From assembly GCA_003586115.2 (NCBI GenBank), contig QVOM02000074.1:3984863-4048862 (forward strand): 64,000 nt of DNA, read 5' to 3'. This stretch comes from Salvator merianae. Lineage: Eukaryota > Chordata > Lepidosauria > Squamata > Teiidae. The notes below the pieces were generated by a model. That model was not told the origin of the DNA, made no database searches, and was given only the letters and a program-made list of their open reading frames with translations. A program made the translations under genes and the position numbers. This document shows positions 43,586 to 55,682 of this stretch, piece by piece; the first letter of the stretch is position 1, and each line of letters starts with the position of its first letter.

Positions 43586-44745
43586 GGCTGCGTTCCGACA
43601 CGACATTTAATCAGTTCACAGGCTGTCCTCAGTTCCAACTGGCCCGACATGATCTTGCCGTTCTGTAGTTTTTCTGGACTAAATTGGCAAAATCCGGACT
43701 ACTTTGTATTCGGATTTAATGAGTTCTCAAGCCATTCCAGATCGCTAGCCTGTTTTACTTCGTGATGTGAGAACAGTGAAGGAGACTATTTGGGAAGGAC
43801 CGTACTTTATTGGGGGCATGCAGAGGGAGGGCCTCCCATTTCATGCCATCCAATGACAGACTTTGTGGTTGGGCAGGAAGCGCAGTAGTTTCTTCTGCCT
43901 CCTTTATCCTCCCTTCCGTCGCTGCCAGGAGAAAAGAAAACCGCCCTCCTTTTTACTTTGCTAAGCTGAAGTCCTTTCTCTTTCTTTATCCCCCATTCGA
44001 CACTGCCAGGAAGAAATTAAAGGCTTCCTCTACTTCCATCTACTGATTAAACAAAAAAAGAAATTGTGCCTGTTTGGGGTTGCAGTCCTCTTGCCCCAAC
44101 AAAGAACCCACTCAAGATGAGTTTTGCCATCAGCAGCACACAGTGGGGACACATGCCCCTGCGGATGTCTTGGGGGGAGATGAGGCAGAGTCCATTTGCT
44201 GGCCATGAACTGCACTGTCATGACAATAGAGTTCCCCCCCCCGTTCCCTCCCCAAGTTTCCCCTTCTTCACGGACCTCTCCCTGCTTTTGCGCTACTTTT
44301 AAATTGCACAATTGCACAAAAGTGCACTTGCAAGGGAGCAGAAATCACCACCTGCCTTTTAAGAAGCTTAATAGTGCAGATAGAGGCTGTAGGGGGGAGA
44401 AGGAGCAAATGGCGAATGACTAGTAACACTGCCAAGTGAATCCATGTTCTGAGGCAGCAGTGGTGACATACGGAGAGCAGAGCTTGACTTTCCTGCCCCT
44501 GTGACGTCAAGATTTGAACGTTGGGACTGCAGCCAATCGCGGACTTCACAGGGAGGGGAGTTTGACGAGGGATGGAGGCAGAAAAGGTACTGTTTCTCCG
44601 TGCCAAGCACAGGGAACATCAGTGTGAGAATGAACTAGTACGAATTGAGTCCGTGTTAAACTGTAACTGTGGGAACAATCAGAAGACAAATTCAGTCCTC
44701 GTACTCTTCCAATACGGATTAAATTTAGGATGTCAGACCGCGCCC
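43586..44745. mobile_element. TIR element, family D (about 1,160 bp), inserted in L2
   Basis: The left end GGCTGCGTTCCGACACGACA with TTTAATC inside and the right end GATTAAATTTAGGATGTCAG ending CGCGCCC are inverted. Flanks TTT and TTA suggest a 3-bp TSD with one mismatch. The interior has no transposase; the frame at 43810-44046 shows no motif. The outer ends resemble family B (GGCTGTGTTCAGAC). Confidence 0.7.
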
Positions 44746-46112
44746 TTATAGGAAGAAATTAGTGATAGTGCTGTAATTTCAATATGATCAGCTGAGACTC
44801 AGATCATGTATTGGCTATTGGAATCGCCCCCAGGGCAGGTTTAAATGCCACTCTGCCCCAAGCTGGCTCCAAGCCTCTGCTGCCACTCTGGGGCAGGGGA
44901 CAGGGGACAGGACACCCTGACATGAGTTTGGGATTTCCAGCCCTGTCCCACTGATGCTTCTAACAATGATTTAGCCACTTCAGCTGAATCATATGGGAAG
45001 ACAGCAGTTACAAACGGCTGTGAAAAGAGACATAAACCACCACCAAACCCCAAGAAGTCTCAGTTAATGGATATTCAAACAGCCTAGCATGGCAGAAGTC
45101 TGTGTGTGGAGCTTCCCTTCAGCACAAAGAAGCATAAACAGGCTCCCAGACCAGCTATTTGGGAAGCTTCTGGATCAAGACCAGTCTCCTCACAGTCCTT
45201 TTAAATTAAAATGCACTGAGGAGGAATCCCAGCTAATGTGCGCATGCACGCTTAATAGTTTTCCCTCAGGACATTTCACCATCAGAGGGACAGAGAAGAG
45301 AGGGTGAAATACAGGGTTCTGTAATATTTTCCTTCACTTCAGGTGACAAAGCAGATATGGAAAGGTCAATGAAAAAGATTAGACAGAATTTACTAAAGAA
45401 GGAACCAGAATTGTCTTTCAGGTGATACCTTAGGGCCCTTCTCAGACTCTACCATAAAAAACTGTGAAGCAGCTGAGGGTTCTGCCCCCTGCCCCTTCCT
45501 TTATGTTCAAAATAGAAATGGCTTTTGCCCAGGGACAGAACGCAGTGCTTTGCTGCCCCCTCCAACCCAAAAAAGCTATTCCAGGAAGTCTCGTACCCAC
45601 TGAGCTACATTTTCCAGAGCATCTCCTGAACAATGGTATACAGCATCCTGTCATGAGACCATCAAAGAGGAGTCTCTTTATGTTTCAGAGGTTTAAAAAG
45701 GGAAGAAATAATCCCAACCATTTCATACATTTCATGTGGGGGCAATGCAGCCAAGCCCACCCCTCTAAAGGGATGCTGTTGCTCAGCTTTCCAGCCACAA
45801 GGCTGTCATTTGTGGGAAGGATTAAAGGTCAACAACTGCAGTTGCTTTTCAGTTCTCTTTCAAGAAACTAGTGGGTATTTCTCAATCCTCAGGCTTTATT
45901 TAGTTTTGCCGTTCATTGGATCCCCAGAATAGTAAGGGTATTGCAGAATAAATTTTTCTGCATTTCAATGTGAAGAAAAAGAAAGATTTTAAAAAATGTT
46001 ATAACTCTGTCCTATAGAACTATTTTGATTACATGACCTGAGGGAAATGCAGTTTTCTTAGTATAAGATGGTACTGCACTGAGACCACACTATAAAAATC
46101 ATTGCCAGGAAC
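44746..46112. other. No recognised feature
   Basis: The plus frame at 45464-45871 (135 codons) overlaps antisense frames and has no motif; treated as chance. Confidence 0.35.
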
Positions 46113-46115
46113 ATA

Positions 46116-46512
46116 GGGCCTGTTCACACTTTCCACCTTGGAATCCTAACCTGCGTTGCAAGGGCTGGAGCAACCTGGAAACAGGCTTCCATCATTTGCA
46201 GTGTGAATGCCTGACTGCCCACCATGACAGTGGCTGCAGAAACATCTGGCCACTGCCATGGTGACCGGGGACATGGTGCGGGACTGTGCAGCCACAGTCA
46301 CGGCCTGCAGTGTTCACACCCAGAAGTAGGTGCGCAGGCTGTATATTGGGAGCTGTCCAGCTGTCCCGGTACATCTGTGGACAACAATTTAGTTGCCCAC
46401 AGCTAGTAGCAATTGGGAACATCTGCAGGCACTCGTAATTGCTTTGGCCTATGCAAAATGTGGATGCACTTTGCTAGTGAATGTGCAGATGCTCACTAGC
46501 GCAAACAGGCGC
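46116..46512. mobile_element. Non-autonomous TIR element, 3-bp TSD ATA (397 bp)
   Basis: The left end GGGCCTGTTCACACTTTCC and right end GCGCAAACAGGCGC are inverted; ATA at 46113-46115 and 46513-46515 is a perfect TSD. Interior related to 17576-17998 and 41474-41971. Confidence 0.88.
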
Positions 46513-46674
46513 ATACAGACAGTACCATTCCTTTAATAGAATTTTCATAATGTGGTGGCTTTCTCGAATGGAACCACTGTGTTATATACAAGGAACAACT
46601 GTATAATGAAGAAAATGTTCCGGTTAATAATCAAATTAACCAGACTCCATAGTCTCACACATAGACTGTGATTG

Positions 46675-46865
46675 TGATCAGACACAGCAGAAAAAAAGTA
46701 TCTCTGAGGCGTCTTATTGAAGGCTCTGTGGTGGGATTTTTCACACACTAGTCTGCCCCTCCCCCCCTGAACATTTTATACTAGAAAAGATGGATTAGAG
46801 AAGGTTGGGGACACAAAGACCACTCACTGTCTCTCTGAGGTGTCTCTTTTGTTATGTCTGGTAAC
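46675..46865. repeat. Dispersed repeat family E, copy 3
   Basis: Begins GATCAGACACAGCAG and carries TATCTCTGAGGCGTCTTA, GGTGGGATTTTTCACACAC and AGTCTGCCCCTCCC in the order seen at 6766 and 7360. Confidence 0.55.
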
Positions 46866-46904
46866 AGCCATAAGTTATAATATGAACCCATATACGTTAT
46901 ACAT

Positions 46905-46938
46905 TATATATATATTATGTATATTATGTGTGTGTGTG

Positions 46939-46995
<57 letters not shown>

Positions 46996-46996
46996 T
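46905..46996. repeat. Composite (TG)n(TA)n(CA)n microsatellite
   Basis: About 7 TG units, about 19 TA units and about 7 CA units in succession. It explains the Tyr-Ile-rich frames on both strands. Confidence 0.95.
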
Positions 46997-47399
46997 TCAC
47001 TAAGCAAAGAGCAAAGACATCACATAAATACATTAGAATTCCAATAATATCCTTCCCTTGTGGCTCCCCCACTTTACATGGTCCAATAGTTTCATTGCGC
47101 TAAAGATATCTTCTATAAAAGTCTTTTGCAACTAAGGTTGCTTTCATAACTCCTTTTTCCTCCAACTATGTCTACATATTTCTCTTTTGCTATATAAATT
47201 GCCATTGAGCCTTGAAATTACTGCATCTGGATGCCTCCACTACCAACTACCTATATCATCCCTTGGCCCTATTTCTACACGCCACTAATTCCTCTTATGG
47301 ATTGATCTGCTCTTGTGAATCTACCAACGACTCTGACCAATTCCAGTCCCAGGCCCTGCTAAGGTTTGCACTTCTAGTAGTGATAGATGCAGAGTCTAT

Positions 47400-47855
47400 G
47401 GGCCTGTTTGCACTTAGCGAGTGGAACATTCCAGGACACTCACTGGAACGGAGCATTTGTACCTGCAAACAACTCCAGCTGACTGGAAACTCACCAAAGC
47501 CCACGTGAAGCTTGCCTGAAAGTCACCAGCTATGGTCAAGGAAATTGTAGTTTCCAAGCTGACTAGCGGGATCAGGTGTGGATCGGGAATGGTGCATTCA
47601 CACCACTTCCTGGTTTGGAATGGTGACAGGGCGGGAACTGTGTGGCCATGCCTGCACTGTCAGATGGTTCGAACTCAGGTTCAGACTTTGGGGCTCGGAA
47701 CCTGGTGTCCATTCCGGACATATGTCCAGACACCGCTCCTCAGGGTCCAAACCCAGCTACCTAAGTAGTGCACTCCCATTCGCATGTCTTCCCCAGCTGG
47801 TCAGCTCATGGAGCATTCCAGCACTCACAGATGCAAACACTCCACACTGTACACC
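47400..47855. mobile_element. TIR element related to 25991-26654
   Basis: The left end GGGCCTGTTTGCACTTAGCG continues GTGGAACATTCC, like 25991. A diverged inverted counterpart (GGAGCATTCCAGCACTC and ATGCAAACACTC) lies at about 47810-47843. The TSD is not resolvable. Confidence 0.6.
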
Positions 47856-48362
47856 TCCCTTACAAAATCAGGCTGCACTGTCTAGGCCTCTTCAGTCCAG
47901 AAAGATGGCATTTAAGAGTGACTTCACTCTTAAATAGAGGTGTAAAGGTGGAAAAAAAAAAAATCTATTGCACAACAGAGGGCACTCTATGAAGCCGATG
48001 GGCAAGAGAGTTGGGACCAACAAGGGGAAATATTTTTTCTCTCAGTGATTATCAGTCTATGGAATTTTCTACCAGAAGAGGTGATGACAGTAACCAACCC
48101 AAACAGCTTTAAGAAAGTGATAGACAAATTCATGGAGGTCAGGTGTATCAATGGTTACTAGAAAGGATGTTCAAGTACTGCCTCCAGAGAGACAGGCAGG
48201 ATACCTCTAAAGGCCATTTGCAGGAAGTCAAGGGCAGGTGTAGGCTTTGCATTCTGCTTGAGAATGCCCCAAAGTAGTTGGTGTGACACTGTATGAGACA
48301 GGATGCTGGACTAGATGGGCTGTGTCCTGATCCAGCAGGGTTCCTCTTGTGTTCTTATGTTG
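47856..48362 (+). mobile_element. CR1-type LINE 3' end
   Basis: Plus frames read SIEFSTRRGDDSNQPK-like sequence corresponding to VIGLWNLLPQEVV, then FKKVIDKFMEVRCI. The 3' UTR ends GATCCAGCAGGGTTCC and TTCTTATG at about 48360. Same family as 31370-33283 and 12213-12965. Confidence 0.8.
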
Positions 48363-48685
48363 TAAATCTGGTATGAGAGTGTCAGTTGAACACTCTATAG
48401 CTACTTATCTGACGTAGTCTATCTGACTTCTCTCCAACTGGGCTCCAGTCTTTGTCCTGACAGCTGACCAAATATTTGATTTCCTTCATTTGCAAAGAAA
48501 CTAATCCTGGACAAAGAAAGGTGACCTGACTCAGGCTGCCCCTGGACCTTCCAGTCTCACTGCTTTTTCACTCTTGCTTGGACAAAGGCTCTTGCAACCT
48601 TTGGTCTGCAAAGTGTTACTCAGTTCTGTGCCTAGAATTGCATACTGTCAGGTGACAGATAGAAAGACAGACAGACATTAGGCAG

Positions 48686-48732
<47 letters not shown>

Positions 48733-49200
48733 TTTTTTTTATCATTTGCATGTTTTTCCTAAACAGGAAATGATTCTTCTCCCAAATTCAGAAATTTTGA
48801 GCAGCAGCTGACAGGTTAGGATCATGATAACTGAAAGGCCCAGTTTTGTCTGCCTATGCCACTGAATGGCAGTTTCTGAATAAATAGCAGATTAGCATCC
48901 TGTGCATACTTACCTGGGAGTAAGTCCCTTTTAGTCAGTGGCTCTTATTTCTAAGTAGTCATGCTCAAATCAGTTATTCACAATTCTATTGTATGACTCT
49001 ATGCCTATGCTTTTTCAAAAATTAAATTTTATGACTTTGGTTGAATGCCATCACTGCCCACCTGTGCATGCAGTTGCACATACAGTGATCCCTCACTATT
49101 TGCAAGGCTTTGTACTTACAGCTTTGCACAACTATAATGGAGGTTTGACAACCTCCCTCACTATATGCAAGCCTAAAATGGTTGCCAAATTCATGTATAC
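48363..49200. other. (GATA)n microsatellite in otherwise unassigned sequence
   Basis: About 11 GATA units at 48686-48731; the rest has no recognised feature. Confidence 0.8.
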
Positions 49201-50175
49201 GGGCCTGTTCGCACTTGTAACAAGTGAGCGTCAGGAACGTTCACTAGACAAGTGCATTTGCACCAAAGGACAGCCGTAGTGACCGGCAGCGGACCTCATC
49301 TGCTGCCGATCCCTACTACCGCCAGACAAGTAAAAAGGTGTCTGAATCCTCACCTGAAGCTCAACGTGAGCTTCAGCTGAGGATTCATTTGCACCTACCT
49401 TGTCTATGACGGCGGCAGACATTTTCTGGGCGATCAGCCCACCCATCATGCATTGCGTGATCTCGCGATCACACAATGCATGATGGGCAATGGAGCCTAC
49501 CCCTTTACACAGGGCCGAATGGGCCTGCATGAGGCCCCAGTCGGGCCCACGCCGCCGCGATCAGGCCTGGGTCGCCGGATGGAGCCGCGCTGTGCCCCGT
49601 CCGGCGTTTCGGTGCTTGATCGCGGGCACAAAGGGCGGTTGCCATGGCAATGGCCAACAGGCGTCAGGCTGCTACCATGGTGACTAGGAGGCCCGCGCAG
49701 CGCGCACAGCAATAACATGGCTCGTGTGCGCGAACTGGATCTCTCCCCCCCTCTGGGTCTCTCCCCCCCCATAGTGTGATTGGGCCTGCCCAATCGGGCC
49801 CGTGGCACCCCAATCAGGCCCGCCTGGCCTCATTGGGGTGATCAGGCCGCCCCAATCGGGCCGGCCGGGCCCGATCAGGAAGGCCTGATCGCGCTACTGG
49901 GGGGGAGGATGCCCAGTGCGCACACGCGAGTCACATCATCGCCGTGCGCGCTGTGCGGGCCTCCCGGCCGCCATGGCAGCGGCCAACCACTTGCCGGCCA
50001 CTGTCATGGTGAGCATCAGGAATGGATAATGGCGTTTGCACTCGCGAACGCCATTATCCAGCCTCAGACAAGTTTTCAGGCCTGCACGATGTCTGCACGA
50101 TTTTCTGCACGATGGGGTCTGTTCCAAGCTAGAATGGGCTTAGCCCATTCTAGCGTGGGAAGTGCGAACAGGCAC
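49201..50175. mobile_element. Long GC-rich TIR element with hairpins (975 bp)
   Basis: The left end GGGCCTGTTCGCACTTGTAA and the right end GGGAAGTGCGAACAGGCAC are inverted. Hairpins occupy about 49336-49373 (CCTGAAGCTCA) and 49442-49488 (CATCATGCATTGCGTGATC). The right side carries AGAATGGGCTTAGCCCATTCT. Very GC-rich centre with repeated GGCCCGATCAGG blocks. Closest to 58441-59504 in the same orientation. No protein motif in the frames at 49780-50268. The TSD is not evident. Confidence 0.85.
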
Positions 50176-50559
50176 TGTGGGTCACTAGCCTATGTGAGAA
50201 ACAGTGTTGGTTGCCCAAGTTTAGATCTACTTCCTGGTGAGAGCCAACAGTCTCCTCTGTTTTCCTAGTGCTAAGCTGCTCTTCATTTGAGCAAGCAGGG
50301 CCTGGGCCATTCTTGCCAGAGGGGGCTCTTCAGTAGAGGGAGCCATGTGCCCTGGTGAGAAAATACAGGAGAGTCTTGGTGGTCTTATTTTAGTTGTAAT
50401 AGGCAGGTGGAGATATGGTGAAGGGAGACAGAGGTAATGTTCAGACTAGTGTTTAGGGTCATACTCAGGGTGAAATTGAAACGGGGGGACAAACTGGAGA
50501 GCAGTGGAGATGCATCTGTTCACTCTGGCTAGGGAAACAGCTTTCCCTTCCCACTTTCA

Positions 50560-51035
50560 GTCACTGTTACTGTTTTTAGTATGTTCATTTTATATTTTAT
50601 TTTTATTGCTGTGACCTGCCCTGAGACCTTCAGATATAGGGTGGTATAAAAATGCAAACAAATAAATAGATAAATTTAATGCCCTAAATGGCTTGGGCCC
50701 CAGATATCTGAAGGAGCACCCAAATATTAAGATCACAGGGGGACAGCCTTCTAGTAAGGGCCTTTTCTGAGGTAGCCCCAGACTTTGGAACAGCCCATCT
50801 CTGGAGGTATGCCAGACACCAACCGTATATGGTTTTTGTCACCTAGTTAAAACATACCTCTTCACCTAGAGTTTTGATGCTTAGCTTCCTCTGAATATTG
50901 TCCTGCAAAAGAAGGAGGGAGGGAGGGTTATATTTTAAGTATGTTTTAGACTATTTTATAGTTCTTATTATTCATTGCTGTGACCTGTCCTGGGACCTTG
51001 AGGTGCAAGGCAGGATATAAATACCCATTAATACA
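50560..51035 (+). mobile_element. Two L2 LINE fragments in tandem
   Basis: 50560-50672 is an L2 3' end (TGCTGTGACCTGCCCTGAGA with an AAAT/AGAT tail). 50676-51035 restarts in the L2 ORF2 C-terminus (NALNGLGPRYLKE-like, then TLEQPISGGMP and KTYLFT) and ends in a second L2 3' UTR (TGCTGTGACCTGTCCTGGGA). The order shows one copy inserted into or beside the tail of another. Confidence 0.75.
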
Positions 51036-51606
51036 TACCCAAATTAATACTTACGTACATATATACATACATGCATAAAACCAGTGAAAAGGCAGGAATA
51101 CTCTAAAAGTGAGAATACTTCAATTGCTTCTAAAAATAATTGTGCAATCTGTAGCATACAAACCCTTCCCATTACTTAGTTTTCAGCCAGGGGACAAATT
51201 CTGAGGTACCTTTGCTTGCCTCTTCAGTCTTTATCGTATGTGAACTAAGATATGAAAGAAAGTTTATCCGGTATTTTCATTCACAAGGAGAAGAGCATGG
51301 GTCTCTAGGAAGAAAATGAGATTTCCAACTTTGGTGAGGCACCTGTCACACACACAGTTCCTCTGTCATGAAATACACTTCTCTGGCATCCATGTTTTCT
51401 AAACCTTAAATCCGTGTCAAGTTGTTTCTGTTATTTGACAGGGTTCCTGAGAAGGTTAACACTTCTCCCTGGCTAAAGCTCTCAGTACTTCCTGAGCGTG
51501 TTGGCAAATACCACCTGCCCAGCTTTGCAACCCAAGGTAGCAATTTTTTTTTTTTTTTTTTACCAGTTAGTTTTTTGCAGCTTCACCAGCTGGCAGATCC
51601 TCGTAA

Positions 51607-51650
51607 CTCCCAAGGAAATGGCCCATAGAAAGGAAAGTAGTAAACACAAC
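51607..51650. repeat. 44-bp segment shared with 57738-57785
   Basis: ACTCCCAAGGAAATGGCCC followed by GAAAGGAAAGTAGTAAACAC occurs at both places with one substitution. No family assigned. Confidence 0.8.
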
Positions 51651-51742
51651 TTATTTGCCAGAAAAGGTGTTCAGATGATTTGGGAAATGTGGGGGGGCTA
51701 GAAAGTAACTTGTTAACAGTACCTACTTTTATTTCTGTTTTG

Positions 51743-51743
<1 letters not shown>

Positions 51744-51775
<32 letters not shown>
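51744..51775. repeat. (TA)n microsatellite
   Basis: About 16 TA units. Confidence 0.95.
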
Positions 51776-51778
<3 letters not shown>

Positions 51779-52018
51779 AACTCAAGAACATGCATATGTG
51801 CATGTAACAGTATGGTTGAGCAAATGTGTTCCATAACTAGAAAACCTTTTCTTGCTAAATGGGGCTAATTGTTCAGTGGTGTCTGAACCACAAAACAACC
51901 CCCAAGAATACAGAGTCACCTATCCATACATGAACTGATTACTGATTGATGACTGAAATAAAGTATGCAAAGTAATTTAAATGCTCTAAATGTGCTACTC
52001 CTACTAATGCTTACTTAT

Positions 52019-52378
52019 CATAGAATCATAGAATCATAGAGTTGGAAGGGACCTCTAGGGTCATCGAGTCCAACCCCCTGCTCAATGCAGGATTCACTAA
52101 AGCATCCCAGACAGATAACTGTCCAGCCTCTCCTTGAAGACCTCCAACTTTTCACATGTGCTGCTGCTCAGCGAGATTCCCCCCATTCTGTATTGGATAT
52201 TGTCATTTTTCTTACCCAGATGTAAAACTTTGCATTTCTCCCTGTTAAATGTCATTCTGTTAGTTTCAGCCCACTGTTCAAGCTTGTCCAAATCCTTTTG
52301 AATCCTCTCCTTCTCCTCCCTAGTGTTAGCAAGCCCTCCTAGCTTTGTGTCATCTGCAAATTTGATCAGCACCTTTTA
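52019..52378 (-). mobile_element. CR1 LINE 3' end with internal deletion
   Basis: The minus-strand frame reads FADDTKLGGLANTREEK (catalytic FADD), then WAETNRMTFNREKCKVLHLG, SSSTCEK and directly LEVFKERLDSYLSGML. The last segment normally lies more than 100 residues later. The 3' end is the CR1 octamer region (TAGAATCATAGAATCATAGA in plus-strand reading at 52020), preceded by GTTGGAAGGGACCTC. The fusion after STCEK near 52150 shows a deletion that kept frame. 5'-truncated. Confidence 0.92.
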
Positions 52379-53680
52379 CAAATTTAGCCTTTGTAGGATG
52401 GCAAGGACAAAATTTCCTCTTTCTCCTTCCTCCTCACCCTTCTCTTCTGATTGTTTTCAAGGGAATTTGTTTTGTTTTTAAAAGCATAGGACATATGTAG
52501 AGGGAAATTGATGAGTGTAGGAAGGATTAAGCATCTGCCCTGTCTGTCTGCCAGCCCTCGCCTATAAACTGCTCTTGTTTGCCTCCCTCCTGGCAAATGT
52601 TATTTTGGGAACACAATGTGTTGTTAGCTAAGGCAATATCCTCCAGTTCAGGCTATAGCTGAGGGCTAAAACCTGGGAGTCTGCTAGACCTAATACACAG
52701 ATGAAGAAATAAACGTACATAAATTAGGAAATCCAAGTGCACTCTTCCTTCTTGTTCCCTTTCATATTTGCACAGTTTGGGAGGATATCTGGGAAATTCA
52801 ATTCTCTGAATTATAGTTGTGTTGCTCATAGACCTTCCTGCAGCATCCCACCCTTCCCCCCTTGTCTATGAGAGCTGTTGTTTGATGTAGCCACTTGCAG
52901 CAGCTTAAGGTTATCTCTGGGCTACTTGCTGAATACAGGTCCATTGATCTGGAGGGAAAAAAACATGTAAATGTTTTTAAAGCTTTCTCCCCTTCCCCCC
53001 CATCTCCATTCCTGCCAGCAAATCCAAGCTCCAAGGGAGATAATGAATCACTGTTTTTGCTCTATAAATGGCAGAACTTATTCCCATCCCAGTTTCATAG
53101 CCACTGGTTTGTGGGCTTCAGGAGCAAGTATACTGCCTTTTTCACTGCTGTTCAATTTATGTGTGGGAAACATTGATGTGGTAGCTGCACAGAATGTCCT
53201 GCAGTTTACTGGCTAAAACTCCAGGCACGTAACAACCACCATTCTCCAAAGCTGGTACTGGAAGGACAACATAAGGCAATTCCCAAACATCCCTCTTTTT
53301 TGTGCTGTAATTCTCAGCAGGGCAATAAATCTGTCTGTGAGCTGTGTCTTTTCAAATTACAGGTGACGAGAAACTTAATCATATAAATAAATTTCAAAAA
53401 AAATAATCTAAATGACAGGTGGAGGTTCATACAACTGAATTCTCCCTCATTCAAAATATTCCCTCCATACCAAAACTAGACCAATACGAGGCTGCATAGT
53501 GTCCTATCTACGGGATTTTATACACTGTATATACGGCTTGAAACAGTGTGTTCCTTCACAGGGTTACCACCTGAGTGAGCATAAAATTTCTAACTTCTTT
53601 TTCACTCCCAAAAATATCGTCTCTGCTAAGCTGTATTCTAATGCTGTTACTTATGAAGACCAACTCCAGATGCCAACTGA
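52379..53680. other. No recognised feature
   Basis: Frames on both strands lack motifs. Unique or old repeat sequence. Confidence 0.35.
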
Positions 53681-54499
53681 GGCTGTGTTCAGACTGGCGA
53701 TTTTTAAAATCGCCTGCATAAAAGGAGCAAATAATTCCTAGGCACACAGGAAAAAAGTCTTCCACACGCACTTACCGAGGAGGCGATTCACCAGTTCTAA
53801 GTCACAGCCCGCAAAGGGAGCTGCTCACTGATTGGCCACTCCCCACCTCTTTGCTGAAGAGATTTTCCAAACCATTAACTCTTTAACTGCCAGGTTTCTC
53901 TCTCCCTTTTCAACTCCCAGTTTGAACTCCCAGTTCAACTCTCCCTTATTCTCTCTTCCCCCCCTTATTCTCGGTTCAACGATGCCCCAGGGAACTGGAG
54001 CAGAGGGCAAGGGAAAAACCCTGGCAGTTAAGTACTTGAATAGAAACTGCTTGAAGCTTTTAACTAAGAGAGATTTGCCAGCACAGGAAGAAAAGGGGAG
54101 GGAGAAGATTTGCCGGTGCGGAGAAACTTTTCAACCCCCTTGCCTTCTGTAGTTAAAAAAGCACGCTGGACTTTAGTAGCTAGGGGCTTTCTCCCAATCC
54201 TGATGCTACTGATGTCTTTTTTAATCTACAGAAGGCAGGGAGTTTGGAAAGTTTCTCGGTGCCGGCAAGAACTCGCTCACCCCCTCCCTTCTTGTGCTAT
54301 TGTCCTGCAGATTCCTGCAAGGCTCTGATTGGTTGAGGTGCTCCCCAAGGCGACCTGAAAGCACAGAAAAGCTGATTATGGAAGAGGTGACCCAGGCAGC
54401 CTCAGAGAGGCACAGAGGCATTTTTTTCAGAGAGCTTTGTGAACACTGCAGCTTCCGTGCGACTGGAAGCCGACCAAAATAGCCTGTCTGATCACACCC
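53681..54499. mobile_element. TIR element, family B copy 3 (819 bp)
   Basis: The left end GGCTGTGTTCAGACTGGCGA and right end AGCCTGTCTGATCACACCC are imperfectly inverted. TGA flanks both sides (53678-53680, 54500-54502), an apparent 3-bp TSD. However, the following bases (ACTAACAGG, ATATTTCA) also follow the family B copy at 3985, so the true end may lie further right and the TGA match may be chance. Related to 3163 and 6020. Confidence 0.7.
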
Positions 54500-54953
54500 T
54501 GAATATCACACTAACAGGCAATATTTCAGAGATAACCGCTCCAGAATTACCAGCTGTTAGCTAGACAGGGTGGGGAACCATACTGTCCATGCACATTTTA
54601 GTGGTGTGCACATCCAAGTATTTTGCTGAGGTGAAATACCCAGAAGTGCATGATGCCACCATTGTGCTTGCATAGCCATCTTTTTCAGCCCCCCCACACG
54701 CATCGTGGCCAGACTGATGATGGCGACTCCATCCAGAAGATAAGTAATAGTGCTATTTTTGAAAAACCCACCATGAGGGATTTTTCCCCCAAAAAAAGTT
54801 GGGTTTTCCCAAAATAGACTATCATGTATTTTAGGGGGGATATAACATTGCTATGTTGGGGTTAGCTCAGATATGTGTGGCAATCCCATCATAGCAATGC
54901 CATAATGGCACTTTATTCCCCCTGTCTGGACAGGGCCAAATTCTCCTGTCCCC
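54500..54953. mobile_element. TIR element, family C copy 2 (left end incomplete)
   Basis: From CACTAACAGGCAATATTTCA to CCCCCTGTCTGGACAGGGCC it matches the interior and right half of 4074-4588. The left TIR present there is not found here. Duplicated at 56380-56833. Confidence 0.65.
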
Positions 54954-55226
54954 GAAAGGTAAATTGTTCAATCCGTTATATAACTAAATACATGCATACT
55001 ATATACATACTATATACAGTAGGTATTACCAATAAATAAACAAACAAAAGAAAAATAGATCCCCTACAAGTAACCAAATTACGATTATCCTTGTTTTAAA
55101 GTACATAACTAAAGGATTAATTAAGAAAGTAAACACCCATTAGGGGACTGAGTTCAGTTCTGGGGATTATTAAGATTACTCATATAAAACCACCAGTTCA
55201 TTCAGGAAAAATGATTTTTCATTTGG

Positions 55227-55338
55227 ATAGATAATTATGTTATTCTTTCCCTTGAATTATGATTTTACACATTTTATGATTATATGCTTTTATTTGTAAT
55301 CTTGATATGGTCGAAAGACTAATCAATAAACTGACATT
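55227..55338 (+). mobile_element. 112-bp 5'-truncated LINE copy with 15-bp TSD
   Basis: The insert is the LINE 3' terminus (ATGGTCGAAAGACTAATCAA then TAAACTGACAT), nearly identical to the antisense end at 27234-27356. The 15-bp TSD TGATTTTTCATTTGG is perfect at 55212-55226 and 55339-55353. Target-primed reverse transcription gives such TSDs and truncation. Confidence 0.93.
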
Positions 55339-55547
55339 TGATTTTTCATTTGGCTTGAGGCTTGTTCAAAGTATCTCTAATATTTCTTCCCTAGTGACCA
55401 GCCTGTTTGCTTTGCCTGAGCGTTCTCTGTCCAAACCTCTCTGATTGCCAGCGTTAGAAGCTTTGTTTCTGCCTGGGTCATCTGCAGAAGAAGATTCCTG
55501 GAAAAGCTATTAATTTTCTTCTTCTTCAGAGTTCTGTGGGAGATCCT

Positions 55548-55682
55548 GGACCTTTCTGCACTTGGCTTTATTCTGGATTATATCCCAGAATAGGGACCTG
55601 CTGTCCACATGTTAGTACAGATTACAGCAGGCCCCAGGTGGGGGGCTGTCATAGTTCATACTAGCATGCAGATGATAGGTCC
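55548..55682. mobile_element. GGACCTTTCTGCACTTG element truncated at the duplication junction
   Basis: Identical to the first 135 bases of 57428-57608, then broken after GATGATAGGTCC by the start of duplication unit 2. Confidence 0.95.

Larger units (their letters stand above)
53803..55682. repeat. Tandem duplication, unit 1 (1,880 bp)
   Basis: Matches 55683-57562 at a constant offset of 1,880. I found two substitutions: G54024/C55904 and A54271/G56151. It contains most of family B, a family C fragment, a 112-bp LINE copy and most of a GGACCTTTCTGCACTTG element. Confidence 0.96.

Noticed and set aside
46840..47103. Membrane-like small protein rich in Tyr and Ile
   Set aside because: Arises from the (TA)n and (TG)n microsatellite.
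49780..50268. 162-codon frame (and 58709-59203, 164 codons)
   Set aside because: By-products of GC-rich, partly palindromic TIR elements; the translations repeat the same DNA blocks and have no domain.
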